The notes below the pieces were generated by a model. It had not been told where the DNA came from. It did no database searches and was given only the letters and a program-made list of their open reading frames with translations. A DNA stretch of 64,000 bases from Paenibacillus dendritiformis (GTDB taxonomy: Bacteria > Bacillota > Bacilli > Paenibacillales > Paenibacillaceae), in assembly GCF_021654795.1 (NCBI RefSeq), contig NZ_AP025344.1:4154501-4218500 (forward strand). Direction: 5' to 3'. A program made the position numbers and the translations under genes. Each line of letters begins with the position of its first letter. The first letter of the stretch is position 1. Below are positions 17,590-28,200 of the stretch, piece after piece.

Positions 17590-18396
17590 TTAAGGCTGCT
17601 TGCCAATATAGGCAAGAATCCCGCCGTCAACATATAAAATATGCCCATTGACAAAGTCGCTGGCTGGTGAAGCCAAGAATACCGCAGGACCTGCCAAATC
17701 CTCCGTTTCGCCCCAACGCTCCGCAGGTGTCTTGGCAAGAATAAACGAATCAAAAGGATGGCGGCTGCCATCAGCTTGACGTTCACGCAACGGCGCTGTT
17801 TGGGGCGTTGCAATGTAGCCGGGTCCGATACCATTGCATTGGATGTTATATTTGCCATATTCAGAAGCGATATTGCGGGTTAGCATCTTCAGACCGCCTT
17901 TGGCCGCAGCATAAGCAGACACCGCCTCCCGCCCTAATTCGCTCATCATCGAGCAAATATTAATAATTTTGCCGCCGCCTTTGTTCATCATCCCTGGAAT
18001 CACCGCTTTGGAGACAATAAATGGCCCGTTCAAGTCAATATCAATCACTTCACGGAACTCCTCCGCACTCATTTCTGTCATAGGAATCCGCTTAATAATG
18101 CCAGCATTGTTGACAAGAATATCAATGACTCCAACTTCCGCTTCAATCTGCTGCACCATCGCCTGCACACCGGGCTCGTCGGTCACGTCGCATACATATC
18201 CGCGTGCCTCAATTCCCTGTTCCTTATAAGCAGCGATACCGCGCTCTACGCCTTCTGGCTTGCGATCATTAAATACAACTGTTGCACCCGCACGCGCCAT
18301 AGCGCATGCCAATTCAAATCCGATCCCGTACACCGCACCAGTAACGAGAGCTACCTTGCCATCAAGACGGAAACGATCTACCGAAAATTGTGACAT
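17590..18396 (-). CDS. kduD: 2-dehydro-3-deoxy-D-gluconate 5-dehydrogenase
   Basis: A 268-residue short-chain dehydrogenase. It has the dinucleotide motif TGAVYGIG near residue 20, NNAG near residue 96, the catalytic serine region NICSMMSELG and the YAAAK catalytic tyrosine-lysine pair. KduD reduces 3-deoxy-D-glycero-2,5-hexodiulosonate to 2-keto-3-deoxygluconate with NAD(P)H. The identity rests on the family pattern together with the neighbouring kduI, 39 bases upstream in the same unit. The start has GGGAG seven bases ahead. It continues the route that begins with the PL8 lyase and GH88 hydrolase. Confidence 0.92.
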   Translation of the reverse strand: MSQFSVDRFRLDGKVALVTGAVYGIGFELACAMARAGATVVFNDRKPEGVERGIAAYKEQGIEARGYVCDVTDEPGVQAMVQQIEAEVGVIDILVNNAGIIKRIPMTEMSAEEFREVIDIDLNGPFIVSKAVIPGMMNKGGGKIINICSMMSELGREAVSAYAAAKGGLKMLTRNIASEYGKYNIQCNGIGPGYIATPQTAPLRERQADGSRHPFDSFILAKTPAERWGETEDLAGPAVFLASPASDFVNGHILYVDGGILAYIGKQP

Positions 18397-18435
18397 CTTA
18401 CTGCTCCCCTCTCTATGCCATATCTACGCCTCTGT

Positions 18436-19275
18436 CTACTTGAGATCGTCCATAGCGACCATATCCATATCGGTGTACGTGATATTCTCGCCGCACATTG
18501 CCCAAATAAACGTATAGTTGCTAGTGCCGACGCCGGTGTGAATGGACCAGCTTGGACTGATAATCGCTTGCTCATTGCCGACAACGAGATGCTTCGTCTC
18601 ATCCGGCGTGCCCATGAAATGAAATACTTTGTTGTCCCCTTCCAAATCGAAATATACATACGCTTCCATGCGCCGCTCATGCGTGTGGCATGGCATCGTA
18701 TTCCAAGCGCTGCCTTCTTCCAGGTGCGTATAGCCCATTTGCAACTGACATGACTGACACACATTCGGATGAATGTACTGATAAATTTTGCGCTTATTCA
18801 GTGTGTTATCAGCACCTGTCTCCATTGGCTTAATATTATCAATGGCAATACGCACATTCGGATATTTGTGATGAGCCGGACTGGAAGCAATATAAAATTT
18901 CGCTGGATTACTGGCATCCGCACTAGCAAACAGCACTTCTTTCGTCTCTTTTCCGATATAATAGCCATCCTGATTGTTCATCGATTCACGTACACCATCT
19001 ATCGTAATAAATCCAGGACCGCCGATATTAATGACACCGAGTTCACGACGCTCCAGAAAATACTCAACACCCAAATCTTTACTAAGCTTAATCTCCAACG
19101 GCTCTTTCGCAGGCGTTACGCCACCAAAAATCAAACGGTCATTATGCGAGTAAGTCAAGCGAATTTCACCGGGAACAAACACCTGCTCCACTAAAAACTC
19201 CTTGCGCAATTCTTCCGTTGTCATGCGTGCGATCGATTGCGGCGCATACGCGTAGCGCGTCTCCATAGTTTGCAT
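18436..19275 (-). CDS. kduI: 5-dehydro-4-deoxy-D-glucuronate isomerase
   Basis: A 279-residue cupin-fold isomerase that converts 5-keto-4-deoxyuronate to 2,5-diketo-3-deoxygluconate. The metal-binding histidines and glutamate are visible in WNTMPCHTHERRMEAYVYF, and the flanking stretches NQDGYYIGKETKEV and WSIHTGVGTSNYTFIWAM are typical of KduI. The full family length is present. The start ATG 19275 has GGAGG nine bases upstream. The gene begins a two-gene unit with kduD under its own copy of the locus-type promoter. Confidence 0.95.
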   Translation of the reverse strand: MQTMETRYAYAPQSIARMTTEELRKEFLVEQVFVPGEIRLTYSHNDRLIFGGVTPAKEPLEIKLSKDLGVEYFLERRELGVINIGGPGFITIDGVRESMNNQDGYYIGKETKEVLFASADASNPAKFYIASSPAHHKYPNVRIAIDNIKPMETGADNTLNKRKIYQYIHPNVCQSCQLQMGYTHLEEGSAWNTMPCHTHERRMEAYVYFDLEGDNKVFHFMGTPDETKHLVVGNEQAIISPSWSIHTGVGTSNYTFIWAMCGENITYTDMDMVAMDDLK

Positions 19276-19353
19276 TTTTCTAGTCCTCCCGATTTCATAG
19301 ACTTGGAATCATCACCATGAACAATCCCATCATTCGATATTGAATATACAACC

Positions 19354-19420
19354 ATCATAGTGAATGCACCCAACAATAGTAAGCTAATTATTTTGCTCGA
19401 TCGTGAACAATTTTGACTTT
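19354..19420 (-). promoter_or_regulatory. Locus-wide regulated promoter, copy D (kduID)
   Basis: On the minus strand -10 TATGAT (19359-19354) lies 51 bases from ATTTTGACTTT (plus strand 19410-19420). A half-site ATTTTGCTCGA at 19390-19400 is 20 bases away. The stretch shares GTGAACAATTTT and the surrounding bases with the GH88 promoter. Confidence 0.65.
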
Positions 19421-19474
19421 TTTGCCGATTCGGCTTTCCTGTTTCCTTCTTGTGTATACTAACGCAAGAGTGAT

Positions 19475-21911
19475 CTACGCTACACTGACTATAACCGTAG
19501 CTCCAAGCGGGATATCCAGCCGATACGTATGGGGCGCGGGCTGTGTTACGGCCACGGCCATTGCCATTGATGGCTTCCCAGTACGAAAAGTAAGCGGAAC
19601 CGTACTATAAATGACACAAGGCTTACCAAGCGCAGACGTTATCTGCGCCTGTTGCAGCTTGCCTTCCTGCCAAGCCATATCAATGGTAAACCCACCGCGG
19701 GCACGCAAGCCGGTAACATGACCCTGCCGCCACGCAAGCGGAAGAGCCGGCAGCAGCCGGATTTCATCCCCGTGCGACTGCAATAGCATCTCTTGCATTG
19801 CTGCCGCTCCACCAAAGTTGGCATCAATCTGGAATGGAGGATGGTCGCCGAAAGTTCGGATGTACCGCTTTGCTTAATAGATTGCGTAAACCCTGATGTG
19901 CCTGCTCTCCTTCATCCAGCCTTGCCCAGAAGTTGGCAATCCACGCTTGGCTCCAACCCGTATGTCCTCCGCCATGGGCCAGGCGCCGCTGCAACGTGAA
20001 CTTCGCCGCTTGTCCAAGTTCAGGGCTGCGATGAGGAATGATCTGTTCCCCTGGGTGCAAAGCAAAGAGGTGAGAAATATGGCGATGACCCGGCTCTACT
20101 TCATCATAATCAACCGCCCACTCCATAATTTGACCGTGGCGGCCGATTTGCGGCTGTGGCAGCTTACTGCGCACTTGCTTCCACTGTGCCAACAAATGTT
20201 TGTCCTCTGGGAACCCCTGTTCCATCTGCCCTTCCGCATCCCGTTGCAACAGCTCGCCAGCACGGATACATGCCGTAAACAACGCATGCAAAATTTGCGA
20301 GTCCATCGACGGTCCATAGCATAGCGCCCCGACTTCTCCCTGTTCACTGCGATACGAGTTTTCTGGTGATAGGGATGGTACGGTCACCAGCTGTCCTGAG
20401 GGCAACTCCATTAAGAAGTCTAAGAAAAATAACGACGCTTCTTTCAACACGGGATACGCACGTTCGCGCAAGAACGAAAGCGAGCCGTTATAACAATAAT
20501 GCTCCCACATATGCAGCGCAATCCATGCGCCGCCCATCGGCCACATATTGGCGCTTACATATTCACCGTAAATGCCTGTATCCGCCCACAGATTGCTGCT
20601 CGTGTGGGCAAGAAATCCGCGCGCGCCATAAATGTTGCGCGCTGTGCGGCGTCCATTGATGACTAAGCGTTCAATAAAGTCAAATAGCGGCATGTGACAT
20701 TCCGGCAAGTTCCCCGTCTCGGCGAGCCAGTAGTTCATTTGCAAGTTAATGTTTAGATGATAGTCCGATTCCCATGGCGGAGTATAGCTATCGTTCCAAA
20801 TCCCTTGCAAGTTGGCTGGCAGAGTTCCCGGTCTGGAGCTGGCAAGCAGTAAATAACGCCCGTACTGGTAAAACAGAGCCTCCAGCCCATTGTCAGCTGC
20901 GCCTTGCCGGTATCGTTCCAGCCGCTGCGACGTGGACAAGCATTGCGGTTCAGGAATCTGCTGTTGCGGCTCCGTTCTTCTTCCTTCCTCCCCTTCCAAA
21001 TCCAGCGTCACACGGGTAAACAGCGGCTTATAATCATCCAAGTGCCGCTGCTTCAATGTCTCATAGGGCACGATAGCTGCCTGTTTCGCTTGTTGCCAAG
21101 CAACAGCGTAAGCATCAGCACAGCGAAATGAAGTCTGCGCCGCTACAATAAGCGTGACGGCACGAGCTTGGCGAATATCAAGATAATTGCCCGCCGTCTG
21201 ACACTGTCCGCCCTCAACTGCGGCCCGCAACACAACGGCATAACGTACGCCATCTGCTCCTAATTGTCCTTGCATGGCAATAGCCTGTCTATCCTCTGTC
21301 TGAACCATTTCACCGGTGAATGGTCTACGGTCGATTTTAGCTGCAAAGGTTAAACCTGCGGCATCGGTCGTTGTCAACCGGATGACCAGCACTTGATCGG
21401 CGGCACTAGAAAATATCTCGCGGCTGTACTGAATTGCATCTTGCAGAACTTCACCCGTTGCCTTCGTTGCCGTTCTTCCTTCCTTATCTTGCCGTCCCGC
21501 TTCATAATTCACCTGAACCAAAGCATTATCCAAATCTAACTCACGACAATAATGATGGATTGCATGAACTTCTAGATTCGTCTCAAAATCCAAAAACAAG
21601 TTGCCTAATGTCTGATAGGGGTTGAAATATTGCGGTACGTTCGTCATATGCTTTAACACTAACTTTTCTGCCTTGCGCACGTTACCCTGAAGCAACAAGT
21701 TTTTAATTTCCGGCAACGCCGCTTGCGCGCCTCTGTTATCGTTATCCCTTGCACCGCCATACCACATCGAATCTTCATTCAATTGAATCTGCTCGCGCTG
21801 TATGCCACCATATACAACTCCCCCTAAGCGCCCGTTACCGATCGGAAACGCTTCCGTCCATTTGCTGGCCGCTGTCCGCTCAAGCAAATAATAGCTGCTC
21901 ATATGCTTCAT
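19475..21911 (-). pseudogene. GH95 alpha-L-fucosidase, interrupted by a one-base frameshift
   Basis: The frame from ATG 21911 (GAGGGT upstream) runs through GH95 hallmarks: FPIGNGRLGGVVYGG, QLNEDSMWYGG, NLQGIWND, HLNINLQMNYWLAE, SPENSY and GHRHISHLFALHPGEQI. It then stops at 19824. The family continues with DHPPFQIDANFGG, and exactly that sequence is found in the next frame, running on to 19475. An extra base in the run at plus-strand 19851-19853 explains the break. The lost C-terminal part includes the conserved FQID-NFG region near the active site, so a truncated protein should be inactive. Decay or a sequencing error are both possible. GH95 enzymes release alpha-1,2-linked fucose; no signal peptide is present. 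Confidence 0.85.
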
Positions 21912-21965
21912 TAAGCTACCCTCATTTCTATAAAAATCCTGTGTAATCGCTCGCAGATATAGAGA

Positions 21966-22010
21966 AAAGAGCAAGCAGCAAGGCATATATGGCCTCAGAA
22001 CTTGCTCTTT
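21966..22010 (-). terminator. Terminator between aldolase and GH95 genes
   Basis: AAAGAGCAAG (21966-21975) pairs with CTTGCTCTTT (22001-22010), with an inner AGGC/GCCT pairing in the loop. It sits six bases past the KDPG aldolase stop, so it probably ends the long transporter-to-aldolase transcript. Confidence 0.85.
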
Positions 22011-22015
22011 ATAAA

Positions 22016-22681
22016 TTATATTTCTTTTGCCTGGCGATAGGCATGTACATAAGCGGCAGCTTTCTTCCGAATCAACGATAAATCTTTGTTCTTTACGGCT
22101 TCATTCGTCAAATCGGAGCCGATCCCTACCGCTGCCGCTCCGGCTTTTATCCATTCGCCAAGGTTATCCAACGACACACCGCCGGTTGGCATAATGTTAG
22201 CCTGCGGCAAGGGGCCTTTGATCGCCTTGATTATGGATGGCTCATACAGGTTGCCTGGGAACAGCTTGACGATATCGGCTCCAAGCTCAAGCGCTTCATT
22301 CATTTCCTTGATGGTCATTGTTCCTGGCATAACCGGTACCCGATACCGGTTACACAAGGTGACGGTCTCGGCGCTAAGGAAAGGGGACACTACGAATTGG
22401 GCGCCGCTGAGAATGGCCGCGCATGCCGTTTCAGCATCCAGCACGGTCCCTGCGCCAATAATGGCATAAGCAGATTCATCCGATGAATTCCATTTATATT
22501 TTTGAGCTAGTTTCTCAATCGCTTTCAACGCCAACGGAACGGTCATCGTAATCTCTATCACTTTAATTCCGCCGCGTATCGCTTCCTCGGCCATGGCCAC
22601 AACTTCTTCTGCCGTCTCTCCGCGAAGTACGGCAACGACACCTTCCTGCACAATCTTCTGAATAAGCTGCATTTTCTTCAT
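22016..22681 (-). CDS. kdgA: 2-dehydro-3-deoxy-6-phosphogluconate (KDPG/KHG) aldolase
   Basis: 221 residues of the class I KDPG/KHG aldolase family. The catalytic glutamate lies in KVIEITM, the GAGTVLD turn is present and the Schiff-base lysine is in GADIVKLFPGN. The PTGGVSLDN and GIGSDL phosphate-binding loops follow. It splits KDPG to pyruvate and glyceraldehyde 3-phosphate, the last step of the uronate route. GAGGAG lies 7 bases before ATG 22681; an upstream ATG at 22699 has no comparable site. It follows kdgK by 64 bases in the same direction. Confidence 0.95.
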   Translation of the reverse strand: MKKMQLIQKIVQEGVVAVLRGETAEEVVAMAEEAIRGGIKVIEITMTVPLALKAIEKLAQKYKWNSSDESAYAIIGAGTVLDAETACAAILSGAQFVVSPFLSAETVTLCNRYRVPVMPGTMTIKEMNEALELGADIVKLFPGNLYEPSIIKAIKGPLPQANIMPTGGVSLDNLGEWIKAGAAAVGIGSDLTNEAVKNKDLSLIRKKAAAYVHAYRQAKEI

Positions 22682-22745
22682 ATCGTTCTCCTCACCCATC
22701 TCTATTTCACTTCATCGGACATTCATTTCCGTTCCCAAATCACCC

Positions 22746-23708
22746 TTATCGCTCAACATGCATCTTACCGGCAAGCAATCGCTCGATTTGCGCTGCACTA
22801 GGGAGACCTTCCCAATCACCAACCGTCTGGATTACCTGCGAGCCGATCAAATTACCGAGACGAACCGCCTCCTCAAGACTATATTCCCGCAGCAGACCAG
22901 CTAGAAATCCGGCGCAGAAGCCATCTCCAGCTCCTACCGTATCGACTGCATGATCAACCTTATAGTAAGGAACCGCGGACAGTTTACCGTTCTCCAGAAT
23001 ATAGGTTTTGTCCTCGCCGCCTTTCATAATGCTTACAGCGGACAGTTCACCGAGCTTGGCAACGATCTCATCCACCGATTCCGTCTCATACAGCAGTTTC
23101 AATTCATCTAATCCCGGCAAGAAATAATCCGCTTTTCGCGCCAATGGCAAAAGAACCTTTTGGGCTGCTTTAACATCCCATAGCTTTAAGCGCAAATTCG
23201 GATCGAAGCTCACTTTGACTCCGTGCCGCTTCGCGATGTCCATAGCTGCCGCCGCCGTCTCCGCGCAGGATGGGCTTAACGCAGGCGTGATCCCGGTAAT
23301 ATGCAAAATCTTTGCTCCAGCAATATATTCCTCATCCAAATGCTCCGGAGTCATTTTACTGGCCGCCGATTGCTTGCGGTAATAATAAACAGAGCTTCTT
23401 CCAGCCGCATTCTCTCGAATCATGAGTCCTGTCGGAGCTTCATCCGTGAACGAGGCGCGTGTAACATCCACGCCTTCTCCCCGCACCGTCTTATAAATCC
23501 GCTGCCCGAACGGATCATCTCCAAGCCGGCCGCACCAGCCTGCGGAATGTCCAAGCCTTGACAAACCGATCGCTACATTCGTCTCCGCTCCGCCAAAGGA
23601 TGGCGTCAAATTCGATGCGTATTCCAGACCTTTTCCTCCCTCGGCGATCAATAGGGCCATACTTTCCCCGAAGGTGACCACTTCCGGATGAGAATTTCGA
23701 TTCGTCAT
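22746..23708 (-). CDS. kdgK: 2-dehydro-3-deoxygluconate kinase
   Basis: A 320-residue PfkB/ribokinase-family sugar kinase. The N-terminal substrate region TFGESMALL and GGAETNVAIGLSRLG and the C-terminal signature DTVGAGDGFCAGFLAGL (anion hole and catalytic Asp) are seen. Family and position next to KDPG aldolase identify it as the kinase that converts KDG to KDPG with ATP. Its ATG overlaps the stop of the GH29 gene (ATGA), so translation is probably coupled to the fucosidase gene. Confidence 0.94.
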   Translation of the reverse strand: MTNRNSHPEVVTFGESMALLIAEGGKGLEYASNLTPSFGGAETNVAIGLSRLGHSAGWCGRLGDDPFGQRIYKTVRGEGVDVTRASFTDEAPTGLMIRENAAGRSSVYYYRKQSAASKMTPEHLDEEYIAGAKILHITGITPALSPSCAETAAAAMDIAKRHGVKVSFDPNLRLKLWDVKAAQKVLLPLARKADYFLPGLDELKLLYETESVDEIVAKLGELSAVSIMKGGEDKTYILENGKLSAVPYYKVDHAVDTVGAGDGFCAGFLAGLLREYSLEEAVRLGNLIGSQVIQTVGDWEGLPSAAQIERLLAGKMHVER

Positions 23709-25216
23709 TCACCTTCACCATCCTGAACCTGGCTATTGTACACTTCGAATGCCGACAAGTTTGGCCACCAGCGCGAGCCCGTGATTCGAAGACGCAAGCG
23801 CCTGCTGCTTATGGCTGGAAAATGGCAAATTCGCTTGTGACCGATAATGGTACCCTTCAAAATTGGCTGCCACGTCCCTCTGTCAGCAGGCATATCCGCG
23901 CTTGCCTCTGTCGTTGCAGCCGTATCGGCTTGCCAATACTCCAAGCTGAAACTTTCAATCCTCTGCGTATAGCGATACTCCTGCAGTACGATATGGTCGA
24001 ACGTGCGCTCCGTTCCTAAGTCGACAGTGATACTCGCCACCTCTGTGCCTTGCTCAGGAGCCCAAAATGTATCTCGATTGCCATCCAGTACATTGGCCGC
24101 TTCATGTCCAGCCATCGCTTCACTAGCCGCAGCAGATGCATCGCGCGCCACATTCGTCTCAAACGTATGGCGAATCCAAGCCCCCAACTCCTCTAACCGC
24201 TGCACATCATTCTCGTGGAGCAGACCGCGCGTATCAGCAGGAATATTAAGCAAGAGCGTGGCATTTCCTCCGACCGAACCATAGTACACCTTCCGCAGCT
24301 CATCCAGCGACTTGACTTGATCATCTTGGCTCGCATGATAGAACCATCCCGGACGAATCGACGTATCCACTTCCGCAGGGTACCAGACAAGCTCCGATAC
24401 ATTTGCGATAATGTCGCGGCTGCCCAAGTCTTCATCCTCTGAAGTGAAACGCTTGGCGAATTCGGCATTATCTTCCTGCTGTGAATTTTCCTGAATTCTC
24501 TCCTTATCCTGCAGCTGCGCAGGCACTACGCTCCACTCCGATTTGCGGCAATGCCCCGCCTCATTGCCGCACCAGCGCACATCCGGTCCACAAACCGAAA
24601 TACACGCCTCCGGCTGCAATTCACGAATCAGGGCATAATAGCCATTCCAATCATACACTTGCCGCTTGCCGTTAGGACCTTCACCGCAAGCCCCGTCCAA
24701 CCACACACAAAAAATATCCCCATACCTTGTCAACAGTTCGCGCAGTTGATTGGTAAAGTACTCATTATATGCTGGCGAATCCCCATAACAAGCCTCATGA
24801 CGATCCCAAGGTGATAAATAAATCCCGAACTTCAACCCGCCTTCACGACAAGCGTCAGCCACCTCACGAACGACATCACCCTTGCCGTCTTTCCACGGGC
24901 TATTCTTCACCGAATGCTCTGTATACTCGCTCAGCCACAAACAAAACCCGTCGTGATGCTTACAAGTCAGAATCAGCCCTTTCATCCCTGCAGCCTTACA
25001 AGCGCGCACCCACTGTCGGGCATCCAACTGCGTCGGATTAAAAATATCCGGCTGCTCCAGCCCGCTGCCCCATTCCTGGTCCGTGAACGTATTTACTGAA
25101 AAATGCACAAAAGCATAAAACCCCATCTCTTGTATCGCCAACTGCCGCTCCGACGGCCGCACCAACGCCGCAGCCTTAACCTGCTCCGCACTCATTACGT
25201 TACTTCTATTCGTCAC
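23705..25216 (-). CDS. GH29 alpha-L-fucosidase with C-terminal CBM32-like domain
   Basis: About 500 residues. The GH29 barrel starts with QEMGFYAFVHFSVNTF and contains LTCKHHDGFCLWLSEYT and KFGIYLSPWDRH. The nucleophile is the Asp in VWLDGACGEG. This pattern is closest to the GH29-B group that acts on alpha-1,3/1,4-fucose. The last 130 residues look like an F5/8 type C (CBM32) domain (NVLDGNRDTFWAPEQG, ITVDLGTERTFDHIVLQE). No signal peptide, so it trims imported oligosaccharides. GTG 25216 has GGAG ten bases upstream and is used here; ATG 25195 is the alternative. It follows the lyase gene by about 20-40 bases and overlaps kdgK by 4 bases. Confidence 0.9.
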   Translation of the reverse strand: MTNRSNVMSAEQVKAAALVRPSERQLAIQEMGFYAFVHFSVNTFTDQEWGSGLEQPDIFNPTQLDARQWVRACKAAGMKGLILTCKHHDGFCLWLSEYTEHSVKNSPWKDGKGDVVREVADACREGGLKFGIYLSPWDRHEACYGDSPAYNEYFTNQLRELLTRYGDIFCVWLDGACGEGPNGKRQVYDWNGYYALIRELQPEACISVCGPDVRWCGNEAGHCRKSEWSVVPAQLQDKERIQENSQQEDNAEFAKRFTSEDEDLGSRDIIANVSELVWYPAEVDTSIRPGWFYHASQDDQVKSLDELRKVYYGSVGGNATLLLNIPADTRGLLHENDVQRLEELGAWIRHTFETNVARDASAAASEAMAGHEAANVLDGNRDTFWAPEQGTEVASITVDLGTERTFDHIVLQEYRYTQRIESFSLEYWQADTAATTEASADMPADRGTWQPILKGTIIGHKRICHFPAISSRRLRLRITGSRWWPNLSAFEVYNSQVQDGEGE

Positions 25217-25235
25217 TTTATGAACACTCCATCTC

Positions 25236-28200
25236 TCATTGACAGTTACTTCCGGGAACGAATGTTGCCGTATGCGTCTTACCCAGCGATCCCGAAGTGT
25301 TGACTTCAATGCTAACTCCATCTTCTATCGGTGTAACTTGCATCCCAGTACCTGCAGTCAGCAGTGTCAAGTCCGGCTGACGGACTTCAATCGTCACTGT
25401 GTTCTGCTGTTGCGTTGGATCGGATATCGCAATTTTCAGTTCATCACTGTCTTCCTTCATGATGACAGTGGCAGCGGATGCAGCGCTGATGCTTTCCACC
25501 GTATCTGCACTCCAGAAATTCACAGCGGTGATGCCAAGCTGCTTATGGCGAACAGCCTGTACTGTGGATGTGTTGCTCAGCACTTCTATTGCTGCTTGTT
25601 CACTGTAAGCTTGTGTTTGTGCTGCAGTCTTCCCCGGGAGCAACACATATTCGTAACTAGCTTCTTGTGGATTATTCCCATGTTCAAAGGCGATGCTAGC
25701 ATAGTTCCGCGTCAGCTTCTCTTTCGATTGACCGTTGTTAATGTCATACCAAGAGCCTGTTCTGGCCTCACGTACGACATATAATGTAGGCCCAGTTGGG
25801 AAGTAATAGCCCATATCCGCGCCAGAACCCGCACGATTGCCTGCCAGGTGCGCCCAGTTTACATCCTTAATCTCCGCTGCGTAATCCAATGCTGCAGGCA
25901 CCTGTTCACCGTTAATCAAAAATGCGTTATCACCGTTGCTATTCAACTTGCGGTTATCAACAATCGTTTCCACCGTTTTTGTGGCGGCAGATGTTTTACG
26001 AATAGCTGTACCGAGGGCAACAATTTCATCATCGAACATAAACCATGATTTCTTGCCGCTTAAATTACTGCCCGTTACTTTCGTTAATGAGAAATCCATG
26101 CCGCTTGCGCTATACAAATGATCTAGTGTTGCACCGCCAACATGACTTTTCGTATTGTAATAGTACGCCCATTCGCCCGGCATCTTTCCTTCTCCAGAGC
26201 CGTCTGTCGTCGTGCCTGGCAAGCGGAAACTATTCACCGTTGCCCAAAATCCGTCGCGATATTGCAATAAGTCTTCGTTATAGATATAGGTCATGCCAAG
26301 ACCGGTATCCCAACCTTTTAAATTTTCTTTATTGCCCATTTCAAAGGCAGAGATGCGGTCTGAGAACATACTGAGACCAAAAGCGTAGTCCGGACGATGA
26401 TGCGCAACACGAGCCATACCGTTGAGCATATAACTGCGCGTTAACTCGCCGCGCGCTGCAACACGATCATCGTTCATTATTTGCTTCAGCAACATCACAC
26501 TATAAATCGGCAAGCCTTTATAGTAATCATCAAAGGTTGTGTCCTTGCTTACCCATTCCTTCACCATACTGCGAATATTCGCGCTTATTTCCGGCGGCGC
26601 GCCCTCGGCTAACATGGCTAACGCTACAATCGTGCCGCGAGCCGTACCCGATCCGTCTCTCGAAATCCCCCGGCCGTTCACCATATCCATGTACAGCCCT
26701 TTGTAAATAACCGGTTCGAATGCATCACTTACCCACTTATAAATGTTAGCCACACGCGGGTCGGTCACAGGCCATGGTGAGTTGTTGAGCAAATACGTGA
26801 TGTCCGCCGTGCGGCTGAGCCACACTGCGCCATAGCCAGCAGTGTAGGCGATATTCGCATGCTGCACCAGTGAACCATCTTCATAGACACCATCGCCATT
26901 CGTGACATAGTTAAATTCTGAACCAATCGAATCCCGTCCTTGCGTAATTTTATCGCTATTTTTGCCAATTACGCCGCGCAAAGTGACGACAAACGCTTTG
27001 TCCAGCAAATTGCCGCCCGTCTCGATAACGGAGCTATTTTGCACCCTCTTGGTTGGGTTCGGACAATATTTATCAATTGTCCGCATAAAGTTGCCTATTT
27101 GTTGATCGTTCAACTCATCATACATAAGAATCAAACAATCATTTAACAGCTGCGGCGCACCGATTTCAAATCCCCACCAGCTGCTGGCGCTGCCGTAGGA
27201 TAGACGCTCGTTATAGCGCTTAGCGTACATCCAATCCAGTGCGCCAAGAATTGCATCCCGCAACTCTTGATTGTGATAGAAACGGGAGGATTCTGTGTTG
27301 TAAGCGGTTGCCAACGTTTTAATCCGCGTAAACTCACTCACTATATTGTTGGCATGCTGCTCCTTCGTATCGGCGTTATCGACAAGATCTGACCATAAGT
27401 ATCGGCGGCTGCCATCATCAGCGCGAAGTGTATCGAGATAACCCGTCTTAGCGGCATTGGATACACGGTTATCCATCTCAGTTACCAGTGCCTGAATAAC
27501 GGGGTCATCAGCGAGGGAAGTGTCTGCAGCTCCAACTAACTTCTGCTTCCAGCGTTCACGCAATTTTTTGTAGGCAGCTGCTGTTTCTGCGGATTCTACC
27601 TCAATGTTGCTTTGCGCCTTTATCATCTGGTCATCTGTTGCAGCAGTGACTGTTGCCGCACCCGCAGCAACTGCGGTTACATTACCAACGTTATCAACCG
27701 TAGCTACATGCTCATCGCTAGTGCTCCATATTACTTTGGGAGATAGTAAGTCCTGTGGAGTGCGGGTTAAGGTAAGCGGCTTCGTCTCCCCCACCGTCAT
27801 CGTCATTGCCGCCGGTTCAAGCGTCAACATCGTTATGCCGTCATACTCCTCCAGCCGAATGTTATCAAACCACACTTTGCCGGTGCCATTTTCCAAAAAC
27901 AATTCGACCAAAAATTTGGCACCGCCAGCTGGCACCGTTATAAAGACTTGCTGCATTCTCCAACCGTTCGTACCATACACCTTAGTTGAACCAGGTCCAT
28001 CTATTAATTTTGTGTTAGAAGCATTCAGCACAGAAGTGCGAAAATAAGCGCCGCTGCCGCCTGCAATATTTTCGGTTTTATACCACACTTGCAAGCGGTA
28101 CGATTTCCCTGATTCAACAGGCGCCTTGGCATGAATAGATACGCGGCTTGTGCGGGAAGCATCAATCAGCATCGATTGCCGGCCGCTATAATAAGCAGAG

